Assembly: GCF_014287515.2 (NCBI RefSeq) | Contig: NZ_CP092473.1 | Location: 602,001 to 666,000 of the forward strand | Direction of reading: 5' to 3' | From: Roseburia rectibacter | GTDB taxonomy: Bacteria > Bacillota > Clostridia > Lachnospirales > Lachnospiraceae | DNA: 64,000 bases | Shown here: in pieces, positions 9,272 through 17,968 of the stretch | Numbering within the stretch: the first letter of the stretch is position 1 | How the letters are laid out: each line of letters starts with the position of its first letter | The notes under the pieces: model-generated | Seen by the model: only the letters and a program-made list of their open reading frames with translations | Databases searched by the model: none | Told to the model about the DNA's origin: nothing | Translations under genes and position numbers: made by a program

Positions 9272-10587
9272 TGCTGGAAACACTCCGTAATGCATTCAAG
9301 ATTAAAGATATTCGAAACAGAATTATTTTTACATTTCTCATGTTAGTTGTAATCAGGATCGGAAGCCAGCTTCCGATTCCTGGTGTTAACAATGAACTGT
9401 TTTCAAACTGGTTTGCAAGTCAGACCGCAGATGGAATGGGATTTTTTGATGCAATTACCGGTGGATCATTCTATAACATGTCAATCTTTGCATTGAACAT
9501 TACACCGTATATTACTTCATCCATTATTATGCAGCTTCTCACTATCGCAATTCCAAAACTGGAAGAGATGCAGCGCGACGGAGAAGAAGGACGTAAGAAG
9601 ATTGCAGAGATTACCAGATATCTTACAGTAGCTCTTGCTTTAATTGAAGCGATCGCAATGGCAATCAGCTTTAAGAGAGGCCAGATGTTACAGAGTGATG
9701 GTATTCTTACAATTATTATGATTATTTTCACATTAACTGCAGGATCAGCAGTATTAATGTGGATTGGTGAGCGTATTACAGAAAAAGGTGTTGGAAATGG
9801 TATTTCTATCGTACTTACTATTAACATCATCTCCCGTATTCCAAATGATATGGGTACACTGTATCAGCAGTTCATCACAGGAAAATCCATACCTAAGGGA
9901 ATTCTTGCGGCAGTAATCATTATTGCAATCATTGTTGCAATGGTCGTATTTGTCGTATTCTTACAGGGCGGCGAGAGAAGAATCCCGGTTCAGTATTCCA
10001 AAAAGATTCAGGGAAGAAAACAGGTTGGCGGTCAGTCAACATATATCCCGTTAAAGGTTAATACCGGCGGTGTTATCCCGGTTATCTTTGCACAGTCTTT
10101 GTTGCAGACACCGGTTATCATTGCAAGTCTTCTTGGAAAAGGAAACGGAACCGGTATCGGAAGCAAGATTTTAAAAGGAATGTCCCAGTCAAACTGGTGC
10201 AATCCGAATGAGCCGGTTTATTCCATCGGATTGGTGGTATACATCGTACTTATCATTGCTTTCGCTTACTTCTATACTTCAATTACATTCAATCCATTAG
10301 AGATTGCTAATAATATGAAGAAAGCCGGCGGATTTATTCCGGGTATCAGACCTGGTAAACCAACCAGTGATTATCTGAATCGGATGTTAAATTACATTGT
10401 ATTTATAGGAGCAGTAGCACTTGCATTTATCGCATTCGTTCCGATCTTCTTCAACGGAGTATTCGGTGCCGATGTATCATTTGGTGGAACATCTATCATC
10501 ATTATTGTAGGTGTTGTCATTGAGACATTAAAACAGATCGAATCACAGATGCGTGTTCGTTACTATAAAGGATTTTTAAATGATTAA
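9271..10587 (+). CDS. secY: Preprotein translocase subunit SecY
   Basis: SecY is the membrane channel of the Sec translocon; it works with SecE, SecG and SecA. The product is 438 aa with ten hydrophobic segments. The N-terminal plug region RIGSQLPIPGVN, the segment NMSIFALNITPYI, and the cytoplasmic loop GGERRIPVQYSKK are typical. It is coupled to rplO by a one-base overlap. A hairpin starts in its stop codon (10586-10608), and a long structured gap follows before adk. Confidence 0.98.
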   Translation: MLETLRNAFKIKDIRNRIIFTFLMLVVIRIGSQLPIPGVNNELFSNWFASQTADGMGFFDAITGGSFYNMSIFALNITPYITSSIIMQLLTIAIPKLEEMQRDGEEGRKKIAEITRYLTVALALIEAIAMAISFKRGQMLQSDGILTIIMIIFTLTAGSAVLMWIGERITEKGVGNGISIVLTINIISRIPNDMGTLYQQFITGKSIPKGILAAVIIIAIIVAMVVFVVFLQGGERRIPVQYSKKIQGRKQVGGQSTYIPLKVNTGGVIPVIFAQSLLQTPVIIASLLGKGNGTGIGSKILKGMSQSNWCNPNEPVYSIGLVVYIVLIIAFAYFYTSITFNPLEIANNMKKAGGFIPGIRPGKPTSDYLNRMLNYIVFIGAVALAFIAFVPIFFNGVFGADVSFGGTSIIIIVGVVIETLKQIESQMRVRYYKGFLND

Positions 10588-10794
10588 TCTGACGGCGTAA
10601 GTCAGATTGGCAAAGGAGCAACGCTGGGCTTTTAAAGTTCAGCGTTACTTTCCTATATAAGCAATATTTGTATGATGAAGGTATTTTGGACAATGGAGGT
10701 ATTAGTGTGAAAAATAAGATTTTTCACACGCAAGATTAGTGCTTACGCACAAATCTTGAGATGCGTAAAAAGCAACGCAGGAAGGAAGAATTTT
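10588..10794 (+). other. Five consecutive hairpins in the secY-adk gap
   Basis: The gap contains, in order: AATCTGAC / GTCAGATT (10586-10608); a 12-bp stem with two G-U pairs (10620-10646); a perfect 11-bp stem GTGTGAAAAAT / ATTTTTCACAC with a 3-base loop (10705-10729); CAAGAT / ATCTTG (10731-10758) enclosing GTGC / GCAC; and TGCGT / ACGCA (10762-10779). None has a strong T-run. This is the leader of the adk-map-KOW-infA module and is either an RNA-processing or a regulatory region. Confidence 0.7.
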
Positions 10795-11439
10795 ATGAAG
10801 ATTATCATGTTAGGAGCTCCGGGAGCAGGAAAAGGAACACAGGCGAAGCAGATTGCGGATAAATATCGTATCCCGCATATTTCAACCGGTGATATTTTCC
10901 GTGCAAACATCAAGAATGGAACCGAGCTTGGAAAGAAAGCAAAACAGTATATGGATCAGGGTTTATTAGTGCCGGATGAGTTAACCTGCGATCTTGTTAT
11001 GGACAGAATCGGACAGGATGACTGTGAGAATGGATTTATACTTGATGGTTTTCCAAGAACTATTCCGCAGGCAGAAGCACTTACAGCTGCACTTGAGAAG
11101 ATCAATGAAAAAATGGATTATGCAATCGATGTGGATGTACCGGATGAAAACATCGTAAATCGTATGAGCGGAAGACGCGCATGCTTAAACTGTGGTGCTA
11201 CATACCACATTGTTTCCATTCCAACAAAGGTAGAGGGAATCTGTGACAGATGCGGACAGCCGGTTGTCTTAAGAGATGATGATAAACCGGAGACTGTTCA
11301 GAAAAGACTTACAGTATATCATGAGCAGACCCAGCCATTGATCGATTATTACAAGAAACAGAGTATCTTAAAAACAGTTGACGGTACGCAGCCGATGGAA
11401 AAGGTATTTGCAGATATCGTTGCGATTTTAGGCGAGTAG
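10795..11439 (+). CDS. adk: Adenylate kinase
   Basis: This enzyme interconverts ATP + AMP and two ADP. I chose ATG 10795 ([15 protein letters not shown], 214 aa) as the family start, with GGAAGGAAG upstream. The P-loop GAPGAGKGT is at residues 7-15. The LID carries a zinc-binding set of four cysteines (CLNCG ... CDRCG near residues 130-153), as in Gram-positive long-form enzymes. DGFPRT is the conserved AMP-site motif. map follows after 13 bp. Confidence 0.97.
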   Translation: MKIIMLGAPGAGKGTQAKQIADKYRIPHISTGDIFRANIKNGTELGKKAKQYMDQGLLVPDELTCDLVMDRIGQDDCENGFILDGFPRTIPQAEALTAALEKINEKMDYAIDVDVPDENIVNRMSGRRACLNCGATYHIVSIPTKVEGICDRCGQPVVLRDDDKPETVQKRLTVYHEQTQPLIDYYKKQSILKTVDGTQPMEKVFADIVAILGE

Positions 11440-11452
11440 AGGAACCGGAGTA

Positions 11453-12250
11453 ATGGCTGTAACAATAAAATCTTCCCAGGAAATAGAACTGATGCGCCAG
11501 GCAGGAAAGATTCTTGCAAAGGTGCATGAGGGATTAAAAAAAGAATTAAAACCCGGAATGTCGACATTTGATATTGACAGGATCGGGGAGGAAATGATTC
11601 GGAGTTTTGGATGCGAACCATCTTTTAAGAATTATCAGGGATATCCGGCATCCGTCTGTGTCTCCATCAATGAAGAAGTTGTACACGGGATTCCGCGCAA
11701 AGACAGAATCATTGAAGAGGGAGATATTGTAAGTCTTGATACCGGTGTGATCTATAAAGGGTATCAGTCAGATGCCGCAAGGACACATGGTGTTGGCGAG
11801 ATCACTGAGGATGCAAGACTTCTGATCGAACGTACCAGACAGAGCTTTTTTGAAGGAATGAAATATGCAGTGGCAGGAAATCATCTGCATGATATTTCAG
11901 GTGCGATCGGTGATTATGCCGAGAGTTTTGGTTATGGTGTGGTACGTGATTTATGTGGACATGGAATCGGTACACATATGCATGAGGACCCGGAGATCCC
12001 GAATTACCGCAAATTCCGCAGGGGCATTAAGCTGAAAGCAGGAATGACATTAGCGGTGGAACCCATGATAAATCTGGGAACAGAGAGAGTCGTATGGATG
12101 GATGATGACTGGACCGTAGTGACAGAGGATATGGATCTTTCGGCTCATTATGAAAATACCATACTGATCCGGGAGGGAAAACCGGAAATATTATCACTTA
12201 CGGATTCTGAAATCGCCGAAGGAATCTGGAGTAATGATCCAATTCTGTAA
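11453..12250 (+). CDS. map: Type I methionine aminopeptidase
   Basis: The enzyme removes the N-terminal methionine from new proteins. The product is 265 aa. The five metal ligands of the pita-bread fold can be seen: Asp in SLDTG, Asp in QSDAARTHG, His in GHGIGTHMHEDP, Glu in VEPMI and Glu in HYENTILI. There is a short C-terminal extension beyond the catalytic domain. The position between adk and infA is typical of Clostridia. Confidence 0.97.
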   Translation: MAVTIKSSQEIELMRQAGKILAKVHEGLKKELKPGMSTFDIDRIGEEMIRSFGCEPSFKNYQGYPASVCVSINEEVVHGIPRKDRIIEEGDIVSLDTGVIYKGYQSDAARTHGVGEITEDARLLIERTRQSFFEGMKYAVAGNHLHDISGAIGDYAESFGYGVVRDLCGHGIGTHMHEDPEIPNYRKFRRGIKLKAGMTLAVEPMINLGTERVVWMDDDWTVVTEDMDLSAHYENTILIREGKPEILSLTDSEIAEGIWSNDPIL

Positions 12251-12284
12251 AGCATAGAGAAAAGAACCGGAGGATATTTCAGAA

Positions 12285-12548
12285 ATGGAATTTGCAAAAT
12301 CCAAGTCGGGACACGACAGAAATCAGATTTATCTTATAAAAGAAAAAGATGAAAAATCTGTATATCTGGTAAACGGAACGACCCGTACCCTGGATATGCC
12401 AAAGAAAAAAAATGCAAAGCATATTCAGATTATCAAAAATTTACCGATAGAAGTTACGGAGATTCTGGATGAAAATTTATCAGATCTTACAGTAAAAAGA
12501 GCAATCAAACAGTACTGCCGTATAAATGAAGGCAGACAGGAATCATAA
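12285..12548 (+). CDS. KOW-domain RNA-binding protein
   Basis: An 87-aa basic protein of the small KOW/L14e-like family that many Clostridia encode between map and infA. The N-terminal half resembles a KOW-type beta barrel (AKSKSGHDRNQIYLI), and the segment NGTTRTLDMPKKKNAKHIQ is typical. It is presumed to bind RNA or the ribosome because of its location and fold; its function is not established. RBS CGGAGG. It starts 35 bp after map and ends 18 bp before infA. Confidence 0.85.
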   Translation: MEFAKSKSGHDRNQIYLIKEKDEKSVYLVNGTTRTLDMPKKKNAKHIQIIKNLPIEVTEILDENLSDLTVKRAIKQYCRINEGRQES

Positions 12549-12566
12549 AATAGGAGGATTTATTCA

Positions 12567-12785
12567 ATGTCAAAAGCAGACGTAATTGAAGTAGAAGGAA
12601 CCGTTGTTGAGAAACTCCCGAACGCATTTTTTAAAGTGGAGTTAGAGAATGGACATCAGATTTTAGCAACCATCAGCGGAAAACTTCGCATGAACTTTAT
12701 TCGTATTTTACCGGGGGATAAAGTTACCATCGAGATGTCTCCATATGACCTGACTAAGGGAAGAATCATCTGGAGAGACAAATAA
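12567..12785 (+). CDS. infA: Translation initiation factor IF-1
   Basis: IF-1 binds the A site of the 30S subunit during initiation. The 72-aa product has the single S1/OB-fold domain and the hallmark segments [20 protein letters not shown] and [27 protein letters not shown]. It is followed by a strong promoter for the next transcription unit. Confidence 0.98.
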   Translation: MSKADVIEVEGTVVEKLPNAFFKVELENGHQILATISGKLRMNFIRILPGDKVTIEMSPYDLTKGRIIWRDK

Positions 12786-12817
12786 GATTTTATTACAGAT
12801 CTTATACAAAATAATAG

Positions 12818-12860
12818 TTGACTTCTAAACAGTGTCCGTGCTATAATGTTAGACGGACAC
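12818..12860 (+). promoter_or_regulatory. SigA promoter upstream of rpmJ with a flanking inverted repeat
   Basis: TTGACT (12818-12823) and TATAAT (12842-12847) are 18 bases apart, and TGC precedes the -10 box (extended -10). The -10 box lies between GTGTCCGT (12832-12839) and ACGGACAC (12853-12860), a perfect 8-bp inverted repeat. This could be an operator or the start of an mRNA hairpin. Confidence 0.75.
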
Positions 12861-12941
12861 TTTTGGATAGTGCCTTTTTGTGCGTGCATATTTCAGTGCA
12901 ACAACACAAAAAAGAGCCTTGTTAAGAAAGGAGGATTTGCT

Positions 12942-13055
12942 GTGAAGGTAAGATCATCAGTTAAACCTATTTGCGAAAAATGCAAAGTCATCAAGAGAAA
13001 AGGAAGCATCAGAATTATCTGTGAGAATCCGAAACACAAACAGAGACAGGGTTGA
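12942..13055 (+). CDS. rpmJ: 50S ribosomal protein L36 (zinc-binding type)
   Basis: L36 is the smallest 50S protein. The 37-aa product [20 protein letters not shown]... carries the C-x2-C-x12-C-x4-H zinc motif of the C+ form. The start is GTG at 12942, preceded by AAAGGAGG at 12928-12935; upstream in-frame starts do not match the family. It has its own promoter rather than following infA closely. Confidence 0.96.
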   Translation: MKVRSSVKPICEKCKVIKRKGSIRIICENPKHKQRQG

Positions 13056-13401
13056 TTTAGTTCTTGTCATATTTGTGCCAATGGGGTAATATGCGCATTT
13101 TAATGAGCAGAAACCCGCCAAATTATGTGCGGCTGCAGTGGAACGCCTGGTAGGGTTGTTCACACTGTTATCATAATCAGACAGCCGGGATAGCTGCTTT
13201 TTTATGTCTACATACCGAGGACATAAAGGGACATATCCAAATAAGAAGAAAGACGGATGGGACACACATTTCAGGCCAATGACAACGGAGCTGTCTCAGA
13301 CGATTTTCTGAAATAAAGTCACAACGTCAGGTGATTTGAGAAATGAAACAATATAACAGGTGCAGAATGCATCGGATGAATTAATGGAGGTTAAAAAGCA
13401 C
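13056..13401 (+). other. Untranslated region between rpmJ and rpsM
   Basis: These 346 bases hold no gene I can support. A weak stem CAGC / GCTG (13182-13196) is followed by six T (13198-13203) and could be an attenuator, but the stem is short. A small hairpin TCAGA / TCTGA lies near 13297-13312. S13/S4-type regulatory leaders are known at this place in other bacteria, but I cannot recognise one here. The region ends with ATGGAGG, the RBS of rpsM. Confidence 0.5.
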
Positions 13402-13770
13402 ATGGCTCGTATTGCAGGTGTAGATTTACCAAGAGAAAAACGCATCGAGATCGGTTTGACATACATCTACGGAATTGGTAGAACAAGCTCTAGCCGTATC
13501 CTTGCAGCAGCAAACGTAAATCCTGATACTCGTGTCAGAGATTTAACAGACGATGAAGTAAAGAGAATCAGCGCAGTAATCGATGAGACTCAGTTAGTAG
13601 AAGGTGATTTAAGAAGAGAGATCGCTTTCAATATCAAGAGACTTCAGGAGATCGGATGCTATCGTGGAATCCGTCACAGAAAAGGTCTTCCGGTTCGTGG
13701 ACAGAAGACAAAGACAAACGCAAGAACCCGTAAAGGTCCAAAGCGTACCGTTGCAAATAAGAAAAAATAA
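13402..13770 (+). CDS. rpsM: 30S ribosomal protein S13
   Basis: S13 is in the 30S head and contacts the P-site tRNA and L5. I chose ATG 13402 ([19 protein letters not shown], 122 aa) because it is the family start and has GGAGG upstream. The helix-two-turn-helix segment [15 protein letters not shown] and the basic tail [17 protein letters not shown] are typical. The last eight codons (RTVANKKK, stop) are repeated with synonymous changes about 50 bp downstream. Confidence 0.98.
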   Translation: MARIAGVDLPREKRIEIGLTYIYGIGRTSSSRILAAANVNPDTRVRDLTDDEVKRISAVIDETQLVEGDLRREIAFNIKRLQEIGCYRGIRHRKGLPVRGQKTKTNARTRKGPKRTVANKKK

Positions 13771-13792
13771 AGTTTCCTGAGGTACGCTTCAG

Positions 13793-13819
13793 AGAACTGT
13801 TGCTAACAAGAAAAAATAA
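13793..13819 (+). repeat. Second copy of the rpsM 3' end
   Basis: These 27 bases read AGA ACT GTT GCT AAC, then Lys-Lys-Lys and TAA: the same [12 protein letters not shown] as the end of rpsM (13744-13770), but with different codons at four positions. It has no start codon. It looks like a relic of another rpsM allele left by recombination. A perfect tandem copy would not show only synonymous changes. Confidence 0.8.
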
Positions 13820-13887
13820 TTCTGGCAACAGAAGTAATTCGTATCAGTCGATATTTTATATTTTAGAGAAAGTAGGTTAGTTTAGAT

Positions 13888-14280
13888 ATGGCTAAAGTTA
13901 CAAAAAAAGTGACAAAAAAGCGTGTAAAGAAAAACGTTGAACGCGGACAGGCACATATTCAGTCATCTTTTAACAATACAATCGTAACTATCACAGATGC
14001 TGAAGGTAATGCTTTATCATGGGCAAGTGCCGGTGGTCTTGGATTTAGAGGTTCAAAGAAATCTACTCCGTATGCTGCACAGATGGCAGCTGAGACAGCT
14101 ACAAAGGCTGCTTTAATCCACGGATTAAAGACTGTAGATGTTATGGTTAAAGGACCGGGTTCAGGAAGAGAAGCAGCGATCCGTGCACTTTCTGCATGTG
14201 GTCTTGAGGTTACCAGCATCAAAGACGTAACTCCAGTACCTCACAATGGATGTCGTCCACCAAAACGCAGAAGAGTTTAA
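13888..14280 (+). CDS. rpsK: 30S ribosomal protein S11
   Basis: S11 lies on the 30S platform near the E site. The product is 130 aa. The N-terminus is very lysine-rich ([20 protein letters not shown]), and the core [20 protein letters not shown] and the end [13 protein letters not shown] are diagnostic. No strong RBS is seen (only GAAAG/TAGG upstream). The gap to rpsM contains the duplicated rpsM tail. rpsD follows after 19 bp. Confidence 0.98.
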   Translation: MAKVTKKVTKKRVKKNVERGQAHIQSSFNNTIVTITDAEGNALSWASAGGLGFRGSKKSTPYAAQMAAETATKAALIHGLKTVDVMVKGPGSGREAAIRALSACGLEVTSIKDVTPVPHNGCRPPKRRRV

Positions 14281-14299
14281 TTAGGAGGGAAAGACGAAG

Positions 14300-14893
14300 A
14301 TGGCAGTAAATAAAGTTCCTGTTCTGAAAAGATGTAGATCACTTGGTTTAGAGCCAAGTTACCTTGGATATGATAAAAAATCCAACAGAGAGTTAAAGAG
14401 AGCAAATAAGAAAGTTTCCGAGTACGGACTTCAGTTAAGAGAAAAACAGAAAGCAAAATTCATCTATGGTGTTCTGGAAAAACCTTTCCACAACTACTAT
14501 GTGAAAGCTGATCAGATGAAGGGCATGACTGGTACAAACTTAATGACCATGTTAGAGTCCAGATTAGATAACGTTGTATTCCGTATGGGATTCGCAAGAA
14601 CAAGAAAAGAAGCAAGACAGATCGTTGACCACAAATTTATCTTAGTAAATGGTAAACAGGTTAACATTCCTTCTTACTTAGTAAAAGCTGGCGATGTTAT
14701 CGAGATCAAAGAGAAAAACAAAGGTCTTCAGAGAATGAAAGACATCGTTGAAGTTACCGGCGGAAGATTAGTTCCGGAGTGGTTAGATGTTGACGCTGAG
14801 AAATTACAGGGAACTGTAAAAGAATTACCTTCCAGAGAGCAGATCGACGTTCCTGTTGATGAGATGCTTATCGTCGAGTTATATTCTAAGTAA
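14300..14893 (+). CDS. rpsD: 30S ribosomal protein S4
   Basis: S4 starts 30S body assembly and helps set decoding accuracy. The 197-aa product is the zinc-free form: the N-terminal cysteine cluster is absent. The S4 RNA-binding domain has LDNVVFRMGFARTRKEARQ near residues 90-108 and the loop HKFILVNGKQVNIPSYLVK. In some bacteria S4 represses its own operon; no such site is recognised here. rpoA follows after 37 bp. Confidence 0.98.
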   Translation: MAVNKVPVLKRCRSLGLEPSYLGYDKKSNRELKRANKKVSEYGLQLREKQKAKFIYGVLEKPFHNYYVKADQMKGMTGTNLMTMLESRLDNVVFRMGFARTRKEARQIVDHKFILVNGKQVNIPSYLVKAGDVIEIKEKNKGLQRMKDIVEVTGGRLVPEWLDVDAEKLQGTVKELPSREQIDVPVDEMLIVELYSK

Positions 14894-14930
14894 TAGTTAA
14901 GCAAATTACCCGAGAAGGAGGGACTTTGTA

Positions 14931-15890
14931 GTGTTCGATTTTCAAAAACCAAAAATTGAAATCGCAGAAATTTCAGAAGACAAGAAGTACGGAAAGTTTG
15001 TTGTAGAACCTTTGGAAAGAGGCTATGGTACGACACTTGGTAATTCTTTAAGAAGAATCATGCTTTCTTCTTTGCCGGGTGCTGCTGTAAGCCAGGTTAA
15101 GATCGACGGTGTTTTACATGAATTCAGTTCCATTCCTGGTGTTAAGGAAGATGTAACTGAGATTATTATGAATATCAAAAATCTTGCCATCAGAAATAAC
15201 AGCTCTACAAATGAACCTAAAGTTGCTTACATTGAATTCGAGGGCGAAGGTGTAGTCACAGCAGCAGATATCCAGGTTGATTCTGATATTCAGATTTTAA
15301 ATCCGGATCTGGTAATTGCCAATTTAAATGGCGGACCTGACTGCAAGCTTTACATGGAGCTTACCATTACAAACGGCAGAGGCTATGTAAGTGCAGACAA
15401 GAATAAGACAGAGGATATTCCGATCGGCGTTATTGCCATCGACTCTATCTATACACCGGTAGAAAGAGTAAATCTTTTGATTGAAAATACCCGTGTTGGT
15501 CAGATTACAGACTATGATAAGCTTACTTTGGACGTTTATACAAACGGTACCTTAGAGCCAGATGAGGCTGTCAGCTTAGCTGCTAAGGTTTTAAGCGAGC
15601 ATTTAAGTCTTTTCATCGATCTTTCCGAAGCTGCTCAGCAGGCTGATGTCATGATCGAGAAAGAGGACAATGCAAAAGAGAAAGTTCTTGAGATGAATAT
15701 CGATGAACTTGAGCTTTCCGTTCGTTCTTATAACTGTTTGAAGAGAGCCGGCATTAACACAGTCGAAGAACTGACAAACAGAACACCGGAAGATATGATG
15801 AAGGTTCGTAACTTAGGACGTAAATCATTAGAGGAAGTTCTTGCTAAATTAAAAGAGTTAGGACTTCAGTTAAACCAGGGAGAGGAGTAA
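14931..15890 (+). CDS. rpoA: DNA-directed RNA polymerase alpha subunit
   Basis: The alpha dimer nucleates RNA polymerase assembly and contacts upstream promoter elements. The product is 319 aa and starts with GTG at 14931, with GAAGGAGGG upstream. The N-terminal domain has [20 protein letters not shown] (residues 29-48). The C-terminal domain has [19 protein letters not shown] and [13 protein letters not shown] hairpin GTAAAGCG / CGCTTTAC (15887-15904) overlaps the stop. Confidence 0.98.
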   Translation: MFDFQKPKIEIAEISEDKKYGKFVVEPLERGYGTTLGNSLRRIMLSSLPGAAVSQVKIDGVLHEFSSIPGVKEDVTEIIMNIKNLAIRNNSSTNEPKVAYIEFEGEGVVTAADIQVDSDIQILNPDLVIANLNGGPDCKLYMELTITNGRGYVSADKNKTEDIPIGVIAIDSIYTPVERVNLLIENTRVGQITDYDKLTLDVYTNGTLEPDEAVSLAAKVLSEHLSLFIDLSEAAQQADVMIEKEDNAKEKVLEMNIDELELSVRSYNCLKRAGINTVEELTNRTPEDMMKVRNLGRKSLEEVLAKLKELGLQLNQGEE

Positions 15891-16180
15891 AGCGAGCGCT
15901 TTACATTCCCCGATACAGGCAGAAACAGTAAGACCATGCGGCATGGAGTATGTCTGGTGTGCAGAGTGTATGCATTTGTTGCTCTGATATGCCTGACGAG
16001 GAAATGCGTCAGAGACAGTCAGAGGGATGAGGCAGACGAGATTCTGACACACGGATCATGAGTGGCACTTGGAATGGCACTGTGCGGTATCACAGAACCA
16101 CTCCGAAACAAGAATATGGCGTCCGGTAAGTAAGTCCAAAGCGCGTGGCCGGATGTTCCACAAAATGGAGGATATTAAAA
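15887..16180 (+). other. Gap between rpoA and rplQ, opening with a stop-codon hairpin
   Basis: The gap is 290 bp, unusually long for these two genes. It opens with a perfect 8-bp stem with a 2-base loop (15887-15904) that spans the rpoA stop. No credible coding frame, promoter or T-run terminator was found in the rest. It ends with TGGAGG, the rplQ RBS. Confidence 0.6.
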
Positions 16181-16717
16181 ATGGCAAAGTATCGTAAATT
16201 AAGCAGAACCTCTAGCCAGAGAAAAGCTTTATTAAGAGGTCAGGTAACAGCATTATTAAACAATGGTAAGATCGTTACCACAGAAGCAAAGGCAAAAGAG
16301 GTTCGCAAAATCGCTGAGGGAATCATCGCTTTAGCAGTAAAAGAGAAAGACAACTACGAAGAAGTTACTGTAAAAGCAAAAGTTGCCCGCAAAGATAAAG
16401 ACGGTAAGAGAGTAAAAGAAGTTGTAGACGGTAAGAAAGTTACTGTATACGATGAAGTTGAGAAGACTATCAAGAAAGATAAGCCATCCCGTCTTCATGC
16501 TCGTAGAGAGATGTTAAAAGTTCTCTACACCGTAAAAGAAGTTCCGACTGAAGCTGCCGGAAGAAAGAAAAACACCAAAGAAGTTGATCTTGTTGCTAAA
16601 TTATTCGATGAGATCGCTCCGAAATATGCAGACCGTAACGGTGGTTACACAAGAATCGTAAAGATCGGTCAGCGTAAAGGTGATGGCGCTTTAGAGGTAT
16701 TACTTGAGTTAGTATAA
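16181..16717 (+). CDS. rplQ: 50S ribosomal protein L17 with a lineage-specific insertion
   Basis: L17 is near the exit tunnel on the 50S surface. I chose ATG 16181 (MAKYRKLSRTSSQRKALLRG, 178 aa) from the family start and the TGGAGG site. It is about 50 residues longer than the usual 120-130 aa; the extra part lies in the middle (roughly residues 65-115, with KDKDGKRVKEVVDGKKVTV). The end EIAPKYADRNGGYTRI ... LELV is canonical. Last gene of the cluster; a strong terminator follows. Confidence 0.97.
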   Translation: MAKYRKLSRTSSQRKALLRGQVTALLNNGKIVTTEAKAKEVRKIAEGIIALAVKEKDNYEEVTVKAKVARKDKDGKRVKEVVDGKKVTVYDEVEKTIKKDKPSRLHARREMLKVLYTVKEVPTEAAGRKKNTKEVDLVAKLFDEIAPKYADRNGGYTRIVKIGQRKGDGALEVLLELV

Positions 16718-16742
16718 TCACTATCCAAAATATGAGAACGTG

Positions 16743-16791
16743 AAAAAAGCCAGTCCAGGCTGCAGATGATGCAGACTGGGCTGGCTTTTTT
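16743..16791 (+). terminator. Rho-independent terminator of the ribosomal cluster
   Basis: A 22-position stem with one mismatch and one G-U pair joins 16743-16764 to 16770-16791 and ends in six T. Its stem core is AAAAAAGCCAGTCC. The sequence is related to the terminator at 18334-18384. The 209 bases from here to the next gene hold nothing I can name. Confidence 0.9.
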
Positions 16792-17000
16792 GTATGTTGT
16801 AGATAGGTTTGGATATCAAAAGGTGGCTTTCAGTTTTTTGAATGGAAAATTGCACTAAGCCGAGGCTGTTTTGTGCCGTTGTATGAAAATAAGAAAATTT
16901 GTTTCATACGAAGTTTCCGGCCGAAGTCTGTTCATATGTGTTGAAAGATGTTATGCTAAACATGATATATAGCTGCCGTGCTAAAATGGAGGGATTGAAA

Positions 17001-17537
17001 ATGGCAAGACCGAAAAATAAACAGGAGTTAATAGAGGCTGCAAACACAAATTATGAGAAACTGCTTTCTATGATTGAACGGAGAACAGAAGCGGAGAAAA
17101 GTGCACCGTATGATTTTCTGGATGATGAAAAGAAAAAGGAAGCACACTGGAGACGTGATAGAAATTTAAGAGACGTACTGATGCATCTGAATGAGTGGCA
17201 TCTGCTGCTTTTAGAATGGGTCAAAAACCGTGAAAACGGCAGCAATAAGCCATTCCTGCTGGAAGGATATAACTGGAAAACGTATGGTGATATGAATATG
17301 GTATTCTTTCGGCGCTGTCAGAATATTTCCGAAGAAGAGGCACTCGAACGGTTTAAGGATTCACACAAAAGAGTGATGGAGGCATTAGATACGTTTTTAC
17401 AGGAAGAACTTTTTACCAGGACTTATTATCCATGGGTGGGCGGAAACTGTATTGGAAATTATTTTATCAGTAATACAAGCAGTCATTATGATTGGGCGAT
17501 GAAGAAAATGAAAGCACATAAAAAGCGGGTTGGATAA
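17001..17537 (+). CDS. ClbS/DfsB-family four-helix bundle protein
   Basis: The 178-aa product matches the ClbS/DfsB (DUF1706) family, which has the DinB-like four-helix bundle. ClbS itself is a self-resistance hydrolase of the colibactin cluster, but most members have unknown substrates. Typical segments are MARPKNKQELIEAANTNYEK at the N-terminus, RDVLMHLNEWHLLLLEW near residues 55-72 and NTSSHYDWAMKKMK near the end. The start at 17001 is set by TGGAGGG at 16987-16993. Neighbouring genes are also small stand-alone proteins. Confidence 0.85.
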   Translation: MARPKNKQELIEAANTNYEKLLSMIERRTEAEKSAPYDFLDDEKKKEAHWRRDRNLRDVLMHLNEWHLLLLEWVKNRENGSNKPFLLEGYNWKTYGDMNMVFFRRCQNISEEEALERFKDSHKRVMEALDTFLQEELFTRTYYPWVGGNCIGNYFISNTSSHYDWAMKKMKAHKKRVG

Positions 17538-17611
17538 GAAATGTGCCTGCATACCAATTTGAGATTTTCGCTGCCCCGTTGCAATAAATTACTTAGAGAA
17601 GGAGACCAGCT

Positions 17612-17965
17612 ATGAAAAAATGGTACAATGAAGAATATGAATTTGAAATAGAAGTTACAGGGTTTTTACGAGGAGATCACACAGAACATTATTGCAGAAA
17701 TGGGGAAGAGGTTGGGGATCAATATACCTGCACCTATGGATGTCCGGTCAATAAAGATGGTCAGGGGATCTGCTCAAAAACAATGATGATGCTTTATCCA
17801 ATCATGGAGGCGGTTAGAAGTGGCGGAGATCTTGAGAATCTTGGCGGAAGCAGCAGATATGTGAAAGATATTGTGTGTCCGGACGGATGTGTGATGTTCC
17901 GACTGACGGCAACACCGTTAGGAAATGAAAACTTCCATAAGGGTGGATTTTGGAAGGAGCAGTAG
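17612..17965 (+). CDS. TIGR04076-family protein
   Basis: The 117-aa product resembles the TIGR04076 family of small cysteine-rich proteins of unknown function. Six or more cysteines are seen, including CTYGCPV and IVCPDGCVMFRL. I see no signal peptide or membrane segment. RBS GAAGGAG. It lies 74 bp after the ClbS-like gene and 3 bp before the TfoX-like gene, so the three may be co-transcribed. No function can be assigned. Confidence 0.75.
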   Translation: MKKWYNEEYEFEIEVTGFLRGDHTEHYCRNGEEVGDQYTCTYGCPVNKDGQGICSKTMMMLYPIMEAVRSGGDLENLGGSSRYVKDIVCPDGCVMFRLTATPLGNENFHKGGFWKEQ

Positions 17966-17968
17966 GAT

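Noticed and set aside
16899..17000. Longer N-terminus for the ClbS/DfsB-like gene
   Set aside because: The upstream part has no family similarity, and the RBS is directly before ATG 17001.
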